Below, in pieces: positions 14,073 to 28,400 of a stretch of DNA of 64,000 bases. This DNA comes from Ridgeia piscesae (Eukaryota > Annelida > Polychaeta > Sabellida > Siboglinidae). Position numbers and translations under genes: made by a program. Numbering within the stretch: the first letter of the stretch is position 1; the number at the start of each line of letters is the position of its first letter. The stretch is taken from positions 146,001 through 210,000 of the forward strand of contig JAODUO010000890.1 in assembly GCA_025642075.2 (NCBI GenBank), written 5' to 3'. The notes under the pieces were generated by a model that saw only the letters and a list, made by a program, of their open reading frames with translations, was not told where the DNA came from and made no database searches.

Positions 14073-16435
14073 ATGTATGTCACCAATATATATATATATA
14101 TATATATGTAAGTTCTTACATAGCACAGTATCCAGTCCTCGAACTGCTAAAAATGCTTTACACTTTACTTCCCTGGCAGACCTGTTCAATCAAACACCAT
14201 CTCAACTTCTCTGGGAAGTATCCAGCCATGCTGAAGTTAATGTGCGAAGGCTGCTCATATAAATATCCACCACTGTCTATATCCACTCATTCAATGTAGA
14301 GTGAAAAAACCTGCCCACGGTTTCACAAGGCAGCACAGGATTCGAACTGGGGTCCTCTTAGTCAAGAGTCCGAAACTGTACCCCTGAACCACTGCGCTCT
14401 ACAACTGTACTGTGTGTCACAGTTGTGTTGAATTGGATGGCGTGTTTATGTGCACCAACGCAGGTTCCTACAAGAAGTTGGATGGAATGACTCTAATGTC
14501 TCCATTATCAAACTACATCATCTCCCTCGCCTCACACTAAAACACTCTTCACTCCATTCTCCTACCTCAGACATGGTCCTCATCCTCGTCTCTAAACTCC
14601 TCGGTCCTCTTCTTTTGTCACACCTTACATTTGTTCAAAGTGCCAAACCCAATTTACCCACCCTCCCCTGCATCTTCCCCTGAGGCTTTTTCACCCTAAC
14701 CCCTTCCCTCAGCTCCCCATTATGTGGGAAGTGGTGAGTTGTTGGCGGATAGCCCTAGGGAGCAGGTAGTCATCCCTCTTGGAATTCATGTGAAAGAGGA
14801 GTGGTACTTGAACCAAGAGACCATTTTCCTGACATTCCTGTGAGCTCTTAAGCCATATCTTACAACTTATTGAGCGAAATAATTTGGGTGTTGAAAATTG
14901 TCAAAGCTTGTGTTCACCACTATTGTAGAATGACGGATTTTTCTTTTCTTTTGGGTCATGTCTTAGACAAATAGGCCGTGGATACAGTGGATGTGATGAT
15001 GTCTCTCTGAATGCTAGAGAGTTTGTTGATATATTCGCTTGAACGTTGGTCAGGATATGATTCTAGAATCAAGTTATCTGTGTTATGGCTAGTTTCCTGG
15101 TGATATGATATTAATTAATTATGTGTGTTCTGGCTAATGGCCAAGTATCAACTCCACTCTGGAGATGAGTGATGTGGATGAGTGATATTTCTAGTGTCCG
15201 TGATGTGATAAGTGCTGATGTCGAAAGTGAAACTAGGGTATCAAAGTGAACTAATTGGCAAGACAAAATAATGTGCTGCGTGTCTTAATCAACATCCTCT
15301 TATAGCAGATGGGACGATTTTTACTGTAATTAAACCTGTGACAGTATTGCCACAACATACACACACGTGTTGTTGTAAGCAATTTAAATATGTAATTTTA
15401 GTGTACATTCCTCATTTCAGTAAATTATACTACCTGGTAATTTGTTCTCAGTATTAGAATAATTTTTTTTAATATCTTCGGATTTTCGTTCCTAAAATTT
15501 TTTTGATTTTCAAGAAAAAGTTCACTGTCTGCAAGCTGCATCTGAAAAAAATCAAATTATAAACAAATCAATTTGTTAACAACACTTATTGTTGTTGCCA
15601 CTGGTTGGGGTTTCCAACATTTCCCCACAATCCACACCAAGTTTGGCGTAAAACTGTGAACTTCTGTAAATGTCAAATAGTTTCACTCGTTAATTATTAC
15701 CTACAGTTGGGAACAATGTATTGTTCAGTTCAACAGCAGACGTGTAAATGCACCGAGAATGTGTCAGCTGCACCATGGAAGGCCAGCTGCCTACCTGGTG
15801 CTCTAGTGCCGCCTGGCACTGGGAGGACTTGGTGCGCACTAGCAGGTGCACTGACCTCGGACTGATGCTTGTTGCACAATGTGTCTGACACAGTAATGAA
15901 AACAAACACTGCCAAAAACACAAATATCATTTGGCCGTATTATTGTGAAATGATTTGGTTTGTTGTAACTAGTTTGTCTGTGACAGAGGTCATGCCCTCC
16001 AAACTATGTTACTTGTTGTTTCTATATTTTGTCATTTAATCGGTTGGCATAGAAACCTAATGATTTTACCCCACCCCTCCTTCCAGCATCCTTGATACAT
16101 TAGTAATGCTCATATAAATGTGTATTTATTCCTAAATGTAAACTTTGCATGGATACTATGTATTAGTAACAATAAACCTGAATTTATTTGTGCCAAACAA
16201 AATAATTGTGGTGATTTTGAGAGCACTGTATTTATTGTTACATAGTATGTCTCATAATGAAGAATTATGTAGAATTATTACTCATCAGCATCTAGGAATA
16301 AATAAATATATATATATATATATCAATTATTTATATAAATGATAGTTTACAACGGTAATATTACGGTTGTAAACAGTAATATTTTAGTATTTAATAAAAG
16401 GCTAGAAGAAAAGATATTGTACATGTTGACATGTA

Positions 16436-16466
<31 letters not shown>

Positions 16467-19400
16467 ATCTAAATATATAGTTATAAATAGCAGAAATATG
16501 TCATCAGTTGCTGTCACAATATGCATATTTATCATATATATTTACGTTATTTATAACCATAATATATTTATTATTGCCATTTTCCATCATGGTGTGGTCT
16601 TTTTATAGCCTTCATCCTTTTGTTGTGACAGATAGATTGGTTGCTTTGTGCGTACATGTTGTTATAAATATCTTGTTGTATGTATTTCCTGCATGACATA
16701 TGTCACTGTGACATTATCGCTTTTGTTGTTCGTTTTCAGGAGATTAAACACGTTGAACAAGTGCGCAACGATGAAGATTGAAGCGCCACCTAGAAAGATG
16801 GTAAGTACTTCTGCCAACATTGACGCAAATCCCACTTGACCGCGATCTGAAACCGTGCCACTTGTCGCCGTTGTACATGCATCCTAACATGGTTCGGTCA
16901 TAAAATGGCTGCGTCACCTGTTTAAAGAATCTTGGCACAAGGCCAGAGTTTATTGTCATGGTCAAATAAATTGGTCTGCACTTTCACAATTATGTGATTC
17001 GAGTAGTTTGTCGCCATTATGGATGGTCCCAAAAAATTTCGAGTTCACTTCAGTTTAGATGGAAATATGTTCAGGAAATCAAAATGAAGATCCTAGTTAT
17101 GTGTGGTTGTATGTTTTTAGTGTGGGAGAAATTTTGAAGTCGTCGGTTTCTGAGTTGACGTTAACATGTTAAACCATTTTGGTAAATTTATTAGAGGTTT
17201 GTATTATATTCTGTGTTATGTTAAATTGTGGATTTGTTTACTTTGGGGGGATATCATGGTAAAAACAGTTGTAATTGCGTCATTTTGGTGCCACGTAGTG
17301 CAGCATTTACTGATCTAATACACAATCAGTGCAGCACATTATCCTGCGTGTGTATTTGATTCGTTATGATTACACTTATTTCAATTATATATCCCAATGC
17401 AGTTGAATGCACTCAACCTTCGACAGGGAATGTTGTGACAGAAATGCACCCACCCACCCGTGTTCTCCCACTTTCATGTGGCAAGGGAGTTAGGCAGGGA
17501 TTAAGATAACTACCAAGTGAACTCCCATAATAGCTGGTGACATTTCTACAACTACAAGGCTGAAATAGGTAGAGAACTAGAGAATACGTTCTCTACCTAC
17601 TGAAATAGGTAGAGAACTTGGGATTGTCCGGAGCGAAGATTTAAAGCAGCCCATAATTATAATGTTTGGTCTTGCGTTCATTTATACTGAATACATGTGA
17701 CATAATAATTTATAGTGTACCTTCGAAAAATTAACGTCCTTAAAATAGTAGCATGAAAACAGTGAATTGTTCATGTCATTTATTTACATATCCAAATCCA
17801 CTCTTATTTAATGTAACTAATATTTTATGCACACCTGACAGTGCCTTTGATAATTTTATATGCCCACATGTAACTGGCTGCAAATGAAGTAATGGGTTGT
17901 GACATATTTATAGTAGCAAGTGAATTAGTAATCCAAGTAAATTAAAAGTTTATTAAAAGTTTAAATAATGTCATCATAAATATGACAGAAATGTCTCGAT
18001 AGTGCACTATGATATTTATCGTAGCCAATTCAGATGTCTCAATTGAAATGTACGCAATAAATAATGACTTGAGTGCCACTCCCAATCGCCACTGGTCTTG
18101 TGCTGCCCCCTGGTGACCATTCCGCGAACAACTGGGCCTCCAGCTAAGCAAGGATCCTTGGCCTTGATCAGTTTGAAATGTGGTACCTGTACCAAACAAC
18201 AGATGGCCAATAGACCTGTTGCCAAAAACACATTCTGTGCATTCTCAGGCCGACACATCCATGTTGATTTTGTAAAGACCGTTCATTCAGGAGAGCCAAT
18301 ACATCGCCATGGGAACCGTTTGAATGGGAAAGAAGAAAGGGATGGCAAGATTCCTCATTAGACGCAAAGGGATACTTAATTAGTGTGATGCGACGGAACA
18401 CTCCACACTACCCATCCACATTTCTGAGCAGAACAAATTCGACTGTGTTTCTCCGTAGGAAATCGTTCATTTCAGTCCACCGTGTTTTTCGTTTCCACAT
18501 CTGATCTGAAGCGTTTTTGTTTCTCGCAGCCATTCATCTTTGTCGGATGGAAGGAACTGGTATTCAGGGAGTTGTATGACTTCATTCAACATCTGGTTGG
18601 CTAGTTAACTGGTGACTTGGCTGACTTGCTCACTTATTGGCTCGCTACTTAGCTAGCCCAGCATAGGGGTCTCTGTGAAAACTACGGGATAGTTTATAAT
18701 TACCAACATTTAGCTAATCATACGAAGTGGATGAATGAGATTAAGGAAGTATATGCCCAAGTAGTAATTATCAATCAGTCAGTCAATCAGCTTATTTATT
18801 TCAAACACACTTATTTAAAGCACAAAACAAATTTAGACATTGTTAATTAAAATAAAGTCATTTATAAAATATACAAAATACTGAGATAATAAAGTGTATT
18901 GTTTGGAAAGGAGTAGTCTTTATTTATAAATTATAAATATATATTTACATTAAATATTATGATTTAACATAAGTTTTCTTGTTACACAACTTAAATTGTA
19001 AACTCACATCGACCTTTTGACCAGTCTTCATCGGGAGGTGGAATCGGAATTTGAATATGTAAACGACAGCAATTGGGTATACCCATAATGCAGTACTGTC
19101 TATTCAGCAGACTGCAGCAAATTGTTGGTGTTAACAAACCAGTTGGTCCACTTCCTGTGCTGATAACACCACCCACGGGAATGTGAACCTGTCTTTTTAT
19201 CAGAGCTACTGGACACCCACTTCCCTGTCACCTGGGATTTGTTTGGGTAGGGCTTGTTTGGGTAGCCCTCGGTTCAGCGACTCGCATAATTGCGGCTTGC
19301 ACCCATGTCTTATTATACCAGTAGTCATACTATGCAATCACAGATATTTGTAACTAATAAAAGTTAACATAATTTTATTAACACAATCCAGTAGTGTTTA

Positions 19401-22400
19401 ACTAATTCACTTAAATTATTCAACTGGTTTATTTAATGTAAATTTATCTGGATTTTAACATGTTTTTGTAAACACAACGATTTCCCCACGGTGACGTGTA
19501 CTTATTGTCAGCCCTCTGAACTTTCTAAAATCCCATCATGCATCTTCAAATGCATACTAATCAATAAATAATAATGATTAAAATTATAGCAAATTATACT
19601 AGTAGGTTGGGTCATTATGCGCATCATCTTGGTAATGTTCTGCATAATTAAAACGCGTGAGGATATAATTTATTCCAAGTAAGGGAATGCTCGCCGATGC
19701 AGTTTTTGCGTGGCCGCTGACCGCGTCGGTGCCGCCATATGTCGACGCCGTGGAATGTATACCAGGTGTGGCGAGTGGTACACTGCCAACTCAACACTGC
19801 CGTGGCATGTCGCTTGCTAGGTACACAGGCACCGATATCCCCGATCCCCTTGTGCCTAGATCCTTCCCCCACAGCGGCGAGGGCAACAGACAAATTCGTT
19901 TGAAGAAGCCTTCTTTTGTTCCTCATTACAAAGATCCCATGTTAGAGTTGGCGCCAGTAAGGGTGGGGGAGGGGGCGTATCAAATGATGTTAACATCATT
20001 TCTTTGATTGTTTCCCCGACCGGTATTTGTCGCTAATTTTGCACACCTTTAATTGATAAAAGTCCATCTGCTTTAACATTTGAAGGAGTATTTTGCAGCA
20101 TTTAAATTGGGGAATTTAATTAGCAGTGTAATGAGCAGTGTGTTGATTTTTTGTGAAGGTCATAATTTGTGGATTGGTAAGAATGTTTTAAAAATATATC
20201 CTGTTATTACTATTCAGCCATTGGCACATCTTATACCTTTTTGTGCTGTGTTCGATATATGTAATTTGTAATTGGTTAATATCTTTATTTTCACATTTTA
20301 TTCTTTAGATTGAATTCAAGTTGTTCAGCCAATCATGGCATTGCCCAATGTTTATATCAACCAATGTTGCTTTACAAAGTATTCCTGCTATGGTAGCAGT
20401 AAATATTCTTAGCAAATCCAGTCAGTGTGGGCGTTATGGATTCTGTTAATGGCTGCTAAAATTAGATCTTCCCACAGATTTTATGGACAGGATTTATGGA
20501 TTTGAGGGCCATAAACTGTAGGACATTTGAAAGCCATAAAATAGATCAGTGAAACAGATTGACCTGTGACATTTGAGTCAAACATATCAAGTTTTTCATT
20601 TGTTAGCTGTCACGTAGTAGTTGGTTTTGTATAATTAAATGCCAAAATTCCTGTAATTTTTCCATCTCCCAAACATGAAACAGTAATTAGAACAACCTAA
20701 CAGAAATCGCAGGTTATACGTATTTCCTTTTACTGCTCGATATCATTTTAAGTTAAATATTTTTTTATCTTAAAAGTTCCTTTAATATTCTTAGTTGCTG
20801 TTTTTGCCCATGTTTCTACATAAAACTGCTTTCTGGAAATTGCTAACCGACCAGTCAAATATCCAATAAAAATCACACATTCCCTTTTAAGTCAATGTCC
20901 AAGCAAGCGCTGCTCCCTCAGTCGCCGCTAGTCTCGGCGGACAAGTGTAAGATATTCGGCAGCTGGGGCTGTTTGTTTCGATGGCCAGGTCACGGTCGCC
21001 CGAAGCAAAACAACGGTGAATTTCTTCCGAGAATCTATTGGCTAACGACACCGAATTTCTTCCGAGAAGTTCGCTGTAAATGTGATTTAGGCTAAAAGCT
21101 TTTTGTCGCCGTTCCATCCCCGGAGACTCGTGGCTCGGAAAGAATGCAAGTCCGACACAGCCGATCACTTGTTCCACGTTAAATATTTAATTAAACAAAT
21201 TTGATGTCACTGCCAAACATTTGATGTATTAGAGGCTGGGATTATTTTGGGTTAGGGTATGCAAAAAGATGTAAGGGTAGACAGGTATCTTGTCACATAC
21301 TGCGTCGTTTATTTATCTTCTTCTCAAGTCTATCTTGACCAAAAATGTAGCTATCAGATGCGGGTTTTTGTTGTGTGTTGTCTAAATAGCTGGCGGCAAG
21401 ACGTGTTTATTTACCCAGAACCTGTACAGTGCAGACCGACTGTGTATATAACCTGTGACATTACCACAAAAAGGTCCCTGGGCGTTGCCCTCAGGATAAA
21501 CATAGACACCCCGGTTTCTTTTAAAGGTTGAGCAGTGCGGATTGTCACAAAATATTACAGCTTTTCCATTTTCTTAGCCAGTGGATATTACATGTAAATA
21601 TCATACATATGGAGCTGGTTTCATACAAGTAATGTGCCTGTGTAACATGTCTTAGACGAAGTTGTGCCTCCCCACTGCTGTTTGTTGGTCGTGCTCCTGG
21701 TGTTGCAGTAATACTGTTGCTGTCTTGTTCTCTTTTTTACTCCATTATCTTTATTCCATTATCTCTGTATTGCTCACTTAATATTGCTGTCTAGTTAGTT
21801 GTCTTATCTTGCTCTCAAACCGGTTCTTTCACTCAGTACTCAGTGTTTTATCTCTGAGCGTCCTTTCTTGCTCTTAGTGTTGCTTTCTTATTGTCCTAAC
21901 TTGTTCTTAGTGTTAGTGTAGAAATGTCCTGTCTTGTCCGTTTTGTTATTCTCTGTAAGTGTCCTGTTTTGCTCTTCCTCTCAAAGTGTCCTCTGATGCT
22001 CTTACTATTGCCCTTTAAGTGTCCTGTCTTGCTCATGTGGTTATATCTAAGCATCGTCTGATTGTCCTATTATTGTTCTGTAAGGGTCTTGCTTTTAGTA
22101 TCCTAATATTGCTTTTCAAATGTCATGGTCTTAATATTGCTCTCCAAATGTCTGGATCTTATGTCACACGAAGCACCTAGTATTGCTCTCTAAGTGTTAT
22201 GCTCCTAGTATAGCTTTCTAAGTGTCATGCTCCTAGTATTGCTCTCTAAGTGTCCTCTCACTGTCCTGTCTTGCTGCAGGTGGATGATTCAGATGACGAG
22301 GACCAGTGCGCGTTGAGTGACAAGTGGCGCTACCAGCGCAGCAGCCGCCGGTGGTCACGCAAAGACCTTGACCTTGTGCCCCAGTTGAATGGCGACGACA

Positions 22401-25400
22401 CGTCCCCTCTTGAAAAACTGCGGTCGAGCAGCAGCCACGACAGCATGCTGACAGACAACGAGGAGTCCACGAGCCAGACGGAGGACAGCCCCGTCTTTGC
22501 GATGAGATCTCCCCACATTCCACATGCCCTCACTCCCACCGACACAAACCCACAGCGGAGCACCTCTGTTCCAATCGAGGAGGCGAACTCCCCGGTGACA
22601 CCGCCGCCGTCATCCGGTGTCCCGCTGAGTCCGCGCCTGCAGCGTGCCGCCAGCGATCGGTTCCGCGGTGCAAAGAACTTCCTGAAGCGAATGGAGAACT
22701 TCAGCACGCGGCGCAGCACTCGCCGCAGCAAAGGCCCGATCTCGCGTCTCGACATCGGCAGTCCCGTGCTCGTCGACACGCCGGAAGTGAAGGAACGAAT
22801 GGACCAATTGGGCTGCGTCGACATCAGCCCGACGTTACCGACATCGCCATCGACGTCGTCATCAGCAGCGCTAGCCAGTCCAGCTAGCGGCGATTCAGTC
22901 TTCGAAAGCTCCCCCGTTGTCGTTCGTAAGAAGTTCGCCGATACGTACTCGAGTGGTTCAGCGGAAATTTCATTACCCGGTTCACAGACGGCGACACCGT
23001 CGACTTTGCGTCGGTGTCACAGTGGCGCCACCAATAGGGTAGAGGTGTACAGCCTACAACCGGGGTACAAACCCGGCGGATTTCCAAAGCTCGTCTCAAA
23101 CGGTTACATTGAGATGAACAACGGGAGTCAGTTGAATTACCGCACTGGCAGTTTCAATCTCGGCTCGGACAGGCATTGCGATTCGGTTGTGTTGCGGCAT
23201 TCGAAAACGCCAACTCCCGAAGATGAGGACCTGCCAGTTTTCAACAGCGAGCACCGACAGAGTATTTACGATAACGTGCCAATGGGAACGCCAGGTGACG
23301 CACAGCAGGAGCTAGACTTGATCCTGTGCGATCTGTTCAAGAACATCAACGGTCTCAACCAGAGCCTACAGCAGTACTCAGGTATCTATCTAACATCTAT
23401 GTGTCAACTTTGGGGTATTGTAAGTGTATCACCTCCCCGGTGTAGAGGTAGTGTACCAATGTGAAACCATTGATCATACAGTGTGTGATTATTTGTTGCT
23501 GTCTACTAAATTAAATTGCAAAGTTTTGATACGAGTAGTGTCAATGAAAACTGTCTTATAGAATTGTGTTGTATATCGTTGAAGCGGTGTTTTATACGGT
23601 TTTGAAATTAATTTTTAATCTTTAAAACTGGTAAGCAATATGCTGTGTTACCTTGCCAGCTGACAGTACTTTTCAATCTACCATAGACGTGTAAAACTCA
23701 TGAAAATTATATGAAAAGTCGAGACATTTGGATTCAAACACCATGACGTTTCCTTCCACCCAGAAACACCTGTCTGTCACGAGTCTGCTTCGAATACCCT
23801 TGAATAGTGAGGATTTTGGCAGACAAGTAGATTTAAAACGTTACTTGTCCAGGAGACATGTATAAATTCTAGCGTATTTCTAGTGCTATATTTATGTACT
23901 GGTACATACTGACACGTAATATATTAGTTTATTGTATATTTAGATGTGGCCTTTAACATGCCTAATGATGATGTTTACAACGCAGCGTGTGTTTGCGCTT
24001 ACTTAGAAGATCAATTGTCTACGTACAAAGACATGCACACAGATATGTATATATATAGAAATATATATATATATATAGATAGATATCCAATTTGGATCCA
24101 TAATGATGCTAACAACATGCTTTGTTCTCGGTCCAAAACATTGTCAATTCATCCAAATCCCATCGGACTTCCAGGAATACTTTTAATGAAACTCGCGGGG
24201 CCGCGGTGGTCGTTCAGCTGTTTATTTCTTGAACAGCGCAACGCGTGCTGCTTCTAATCAGAGACATGAGTCACAGAATAATTACGCGACACTCATGTTG
24301 TTCTCCGGAATCCTTCCCGCGTGACATCAATGGCGTGACGTCATCAGCCGTCACTGCGTGCATCGTTGATGACCAAATGATACGACGGTGATCCCGGGCG
24401 TCTAAACATGACATGTGGCTCACACCTGTTTACGGCCGTCACTGTTTTTCCGGCATAATTCCGACGCCGACTAATAAGTAATTAGGCACTGTGCGGTGTG
24501 TGGGGACTATGGCCAAGACACCGATATCTATTTCTGGATGGTCACAGAGGAAGCCGTGTGACGATGATTTGTTTATGTGAGTGGAACTGTCACATCGCAG
24601 TCGATTACCGTCATCATTGTTACGCCGTGCCATGCTGTGCAATGGATGCGACGCCCGAGTCTCACCGATGCACGTGGCTGGTAAGGTCTTCGTTTTTCAC
24701 GTCGAGCGACGCATATTTCTCGCCGGGTGCCATGGGCCTTGGCATTTGTGAAATGATTGCGTGGATAATGTCGCTTTGTGTCATATTTGCCTGGATTGTG
24801 TGCGTCTTAATGGAAATCTCGTCATCTCTCTGGAAAGGTCACGTCCCAGGCACGGAATGCCTCCCAGTTGATGGGATTACAATGCGATGACGCATTACGA
24901 CACCAACGTCGTCCGAGGGAGAAAATGGATTTTGCTATTTTCGTGTCCGATTGACCTAGTGAGCTAGATTGAGTTATCCATCGTTTTGCCAATGAAGGGT
25001 TGTGGCGATATTTGGTGGGAAGATCTTTGCACCAATACTTGCATTGTTGCTGTATTGCACCGGTGCAGTGCTTCATTGCACTGCCAGGGGTGTTTAGTGA
25101 GAACAGTGCTTTGTGTATTGCACCGGTGCAGTGCTTCATTGCACTGCCAGGAGTGTTTAGTGAGCCACAGTGCTTTAGTGCACCTGCACTTGCACACATT
25201 CTATGTGTACTAGTGACTTGTGAGTGGTGTGTTTTGATGCACTGATATGTGCACTAGTGCCAGATTGCACTGATAGTGCTTAATAGTGCATAGAGAGAGC
25301 AGTGCTTGGTTGCACCATGCCAATGTCTGGTGGGAGCAGTGCTAGTGTGCAGTGCACCAGTACTGGCTTCTAATAGTAATGGATTGCACCAGTGCTAAAT

Positions 25401-28400
25401 TGCAATAGTAATGGATTGCATCGTCACTGACTTATGCCAGTATTAAATTGCACCATTGAAGAATTGTGTGCGCCATTAATGGATTGCACACATAGCTAAT
25501 TTGCACCAGTAATGGATTGCACCAGTGCTAAATTGCACTAGTGTGGAGTCTGCACATAGACTTGGTCAGTAGTGTCCAACCCCTCCCTGGCTGTGACGAA
25601 CTACAAAGTCAACATGTCTCCCTCCTATTGTTTCCCAATCCTGAGTGTAGAACATCCTGCTGAAAGAGTTCATCGACCGTGTCGATCCAACTGCGTCACC
25701 ACCCGGGAAATCTTCCCGCCAAATACCTTAACTTCGTTTCTGTATCAGTTGCCTGCTGCGTACGATGGGGTGCGGCGGGGCGGGGCGGGGCAGGGGGCAG
25801 GGGGGCCTGGTATTCCCCAGCTGTTCCCAGATCCCTGCCGAGTCCGGTACTGACTGAACCAATGGTGCCAGACATCATGGCCACAGCAGCGAACGCTGGG
25901 CATTTTGTGCAGATGTTTCTCCATCCCTCCCCCCCACCCGGCCCCTCTGGTAATCCCTCCGTGGATTATCCACACCCTGCCGGATTTATTAACTAGGGCG
26001 GTGATAGCATGGAATTCCCTCATTGTCGATCAAGGATTACACCAGGTGAATTGTCAGTGTGTGCTCTCAAAATGCCACAAGGAATTCGTTTTGTTGCATT
26101 CCATTAACGCAAACCCCAGCGTCGTTCCGTCTCTCAGTCGGCCGTGCGTCGTAGTAAAAGGCAGTCACGTCGTCACATAATCGGAACGGCGAAAATATTG
26201 CTCCCAGAATAACGGCAATTCTGTTTTTTCTCACGCTGTTATTATGTGTGCGTTAGGCGCTCGATAAACATGTTTGTTTTATGGTTGTTATTGCCCCCGA
26301 AATAGAGCCACTTACACGCTGGTGACAATGTGATATGCGGAGCATGTGTATTTGTCGAAATCGCATTACGTACGCACCAGTGTTTTCTTGCCGTAGTATT
26401 TTCACTGTTGTCTTTGCATTTTTCATGAGTGAAACTGTTTGGTTAGTGCCAATCTGTGATAGGATTGCCGATGTGCGCTCAAAGTTGAAAGCAATCAGGC
26501 AGAGTGTGATTTGTGAATCCATTTACAAAACCACTACCGGTACATGTCCTAAATTTGGGCACTATCCCATTCGGTATTAGATTTTTATTATAATTATAAA
26601 GTTGTGGAGGCCGTTAAATTTGAATTTTATTGATAGTAAATTGAATGGTTATAAGATGATTTCTTTAGGCTCTAGAGTATGTTTCATTGGTTTAAATTAG
26701 AATATATTTGATCACCAAATATATAAATCTTTTCCTAAAACATGTTTGATTTTTTTAAATTTAATTTGTCATTTTAAAATTGTTAATCAGACTAGACAAA
26801 AAAGACATAAACCGTGCTTTATGCAAGTCCGCTTGAATATTAGAAAATGTTTTAAAAATTGAATCTGGAGGCCATTAAATTTGAATTTTAGTGAACGTAA
26901 ATTAAATGGTTGAAAGATGATTTCGCTAGGCTCTAAAATATATTCCAATGTCTCAAATTAGAATAAGTGGCTTTTTCCTGAGCAAACTATCTTTTTATTT
27001 GATCACCAAATATGTAAACATTTCTTAGAATATGTTTAATAAAATAATTTGTCACAGAAAAACAAATCTTTAAAATCAGAATAGTCTATAAAGACATAAA
27101 TCGTGCTTTATTTAAATGTGTTGGTCTCCTTGAAAAGGTATTTTAAAATAAATGTTTTGCTTATTTAGAATGCTTATTATTATTATTATTGTATTAGCAA
27201 TCATTCTGTTAGAAATTGTATTCAGCAAAGAGGCAGGTCACCTAGTTTTAATTCATATTTTAATGAGTAAACATTTTTGAGGATAGAATTAAATAAGTCT
27301 TAACAATAATGTTATAACTGCACGAATTGCGAAAGACTGTCAGTGCACAACCTAGCATCAGACAGTTAAACTAACTCTCTGTAGCATTTAGATTAGTTCC
27401 AATTTGCAGTCGGCAGTATTTCTTGGCCAACGTTGTTTTAGAAACGTGAACGAAAAGCACCGAGAATATTTGCGGTAAAGTGGACCATTACAACAATTAA
27501 TCGCCTCGTTATGTTGCCACGTTCTGTGTGCACGGGAAACTGTAACAAAGCTCCCTTGCCAGGCATGTATGTAGGTAGAGGGCTGTGGTGGGGGGGCTGT
27601 TGCTGTTAGTTCTAGTTGTCTGCACCGCGTGGCCCGGTAGGCTGGCACTGGCGGTGCCAGGCTGACGCCGGGCCGGCCCTGCAGGGAGTGAGCGGTGCTG
27701 GCGCCGCCACACCACCACCGCACCAGGAATCTCACTGCCTGGCAGCTCTGGCATTCATTCTAACGGTGGGCTCTGTCAGCGAAGCACCGGTGTTGTTCTC
27801 TGTGGTGTGGTGCGGAGCGAGGCAGTGGATTACCGACACTGTATATAGGTATAGCGACGTGTCACGACTGTCATTGTGTCATAGTGTCGCGTCAACAATG
27901 TTGCTGTATTTTGCAGCGGATACATCCGACTTGAGCTGCCGTGGAGTCACTGATACATCGGGAGCACTGACGATGAAGATAGTTGATGACACGAAGGATA
28001 TAAACATCTTGGCGATGGCCGAGGATCTAGACGATGACACGGAAGTGTCGCAGTGCATCGACGACACGGACGACACTGTCGAGATGAGCTCGCCGCAGGA
28101 CAAACGTGATGATGGTGACAGTCGGAGTGCGTCACCACTGTCATCGAGTCATGACATGAGTGACAGTGATTCACCAGAATCTAGAGAGGATGAGGGTTCG
28201 GACCGTCCTGAGAAACGGGAGAGACGGGATTCAGGGGTTGGATCGTCATTGACGCGGGCTCCAAGGTGAGACACTAACACTTCTCTGTGATGACCCTCAG
28301 GATCATTTTAATGAGCTCTAGACAATGCATAAGTAATTATAAGGTGTTGGATTTAAGTTGCATCTTTAACAGTTTAAAAGCTGAATTTAACGAGGACAAA

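Larger units (their letters stand above)
9999..16739 (+). other. DLC1 intron 2 with candidate promoter, hairpin and SINE
   Basis: Contains a purine GA tract (about 11009-11030), the GC-rich candidate promoter/first exon (13440-13785), an AT-loop hairpin (13972-14090), a SINE copy (14108-14404) and AT tracts near 16305 and 16439. The rest looks unremarkable. Confidence 0.75.
16801..22279 (+). other. DLC1 intron 3
   Basis: Contains a short palindrome with direct repeats (17561-17617) and a pyrimidine-rich degenerate repeat (about 21750-22275) running up to the exon 4 acceptor. GC-richer islands near 19690-19900 and 20890-21170 show no recognisable coding content. Confidence 0.75.
23382..27916 (+). 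other. DLC1 intron 4
   Basis: Contains the TGCACCAGT-rich array (25021-25555), a 261-bp imperfect tandem duplication (26605-27125) and a GC-rich block (27500-27900) with a possible promoter just before exon 5. Confidence 0.75.

Noticed and set aside
18098..18361. 88-residue open frame inside DLC1 intron 3
   Set aside because: No splice partners, no recognisable motif, non-coding-like composition.
19648..20007. Overlapping open frames on both strands in a GC-richer patch
   Set aside because: Length is explained by local GC content; no motif and no splice support.
24498..24890. 130-residue open frame in intron 4 with hydrophobic stretches
   Set aside because: Lies inside an intron whose flanking exons join in phase; no family similarity recognised and codon use not convincing.
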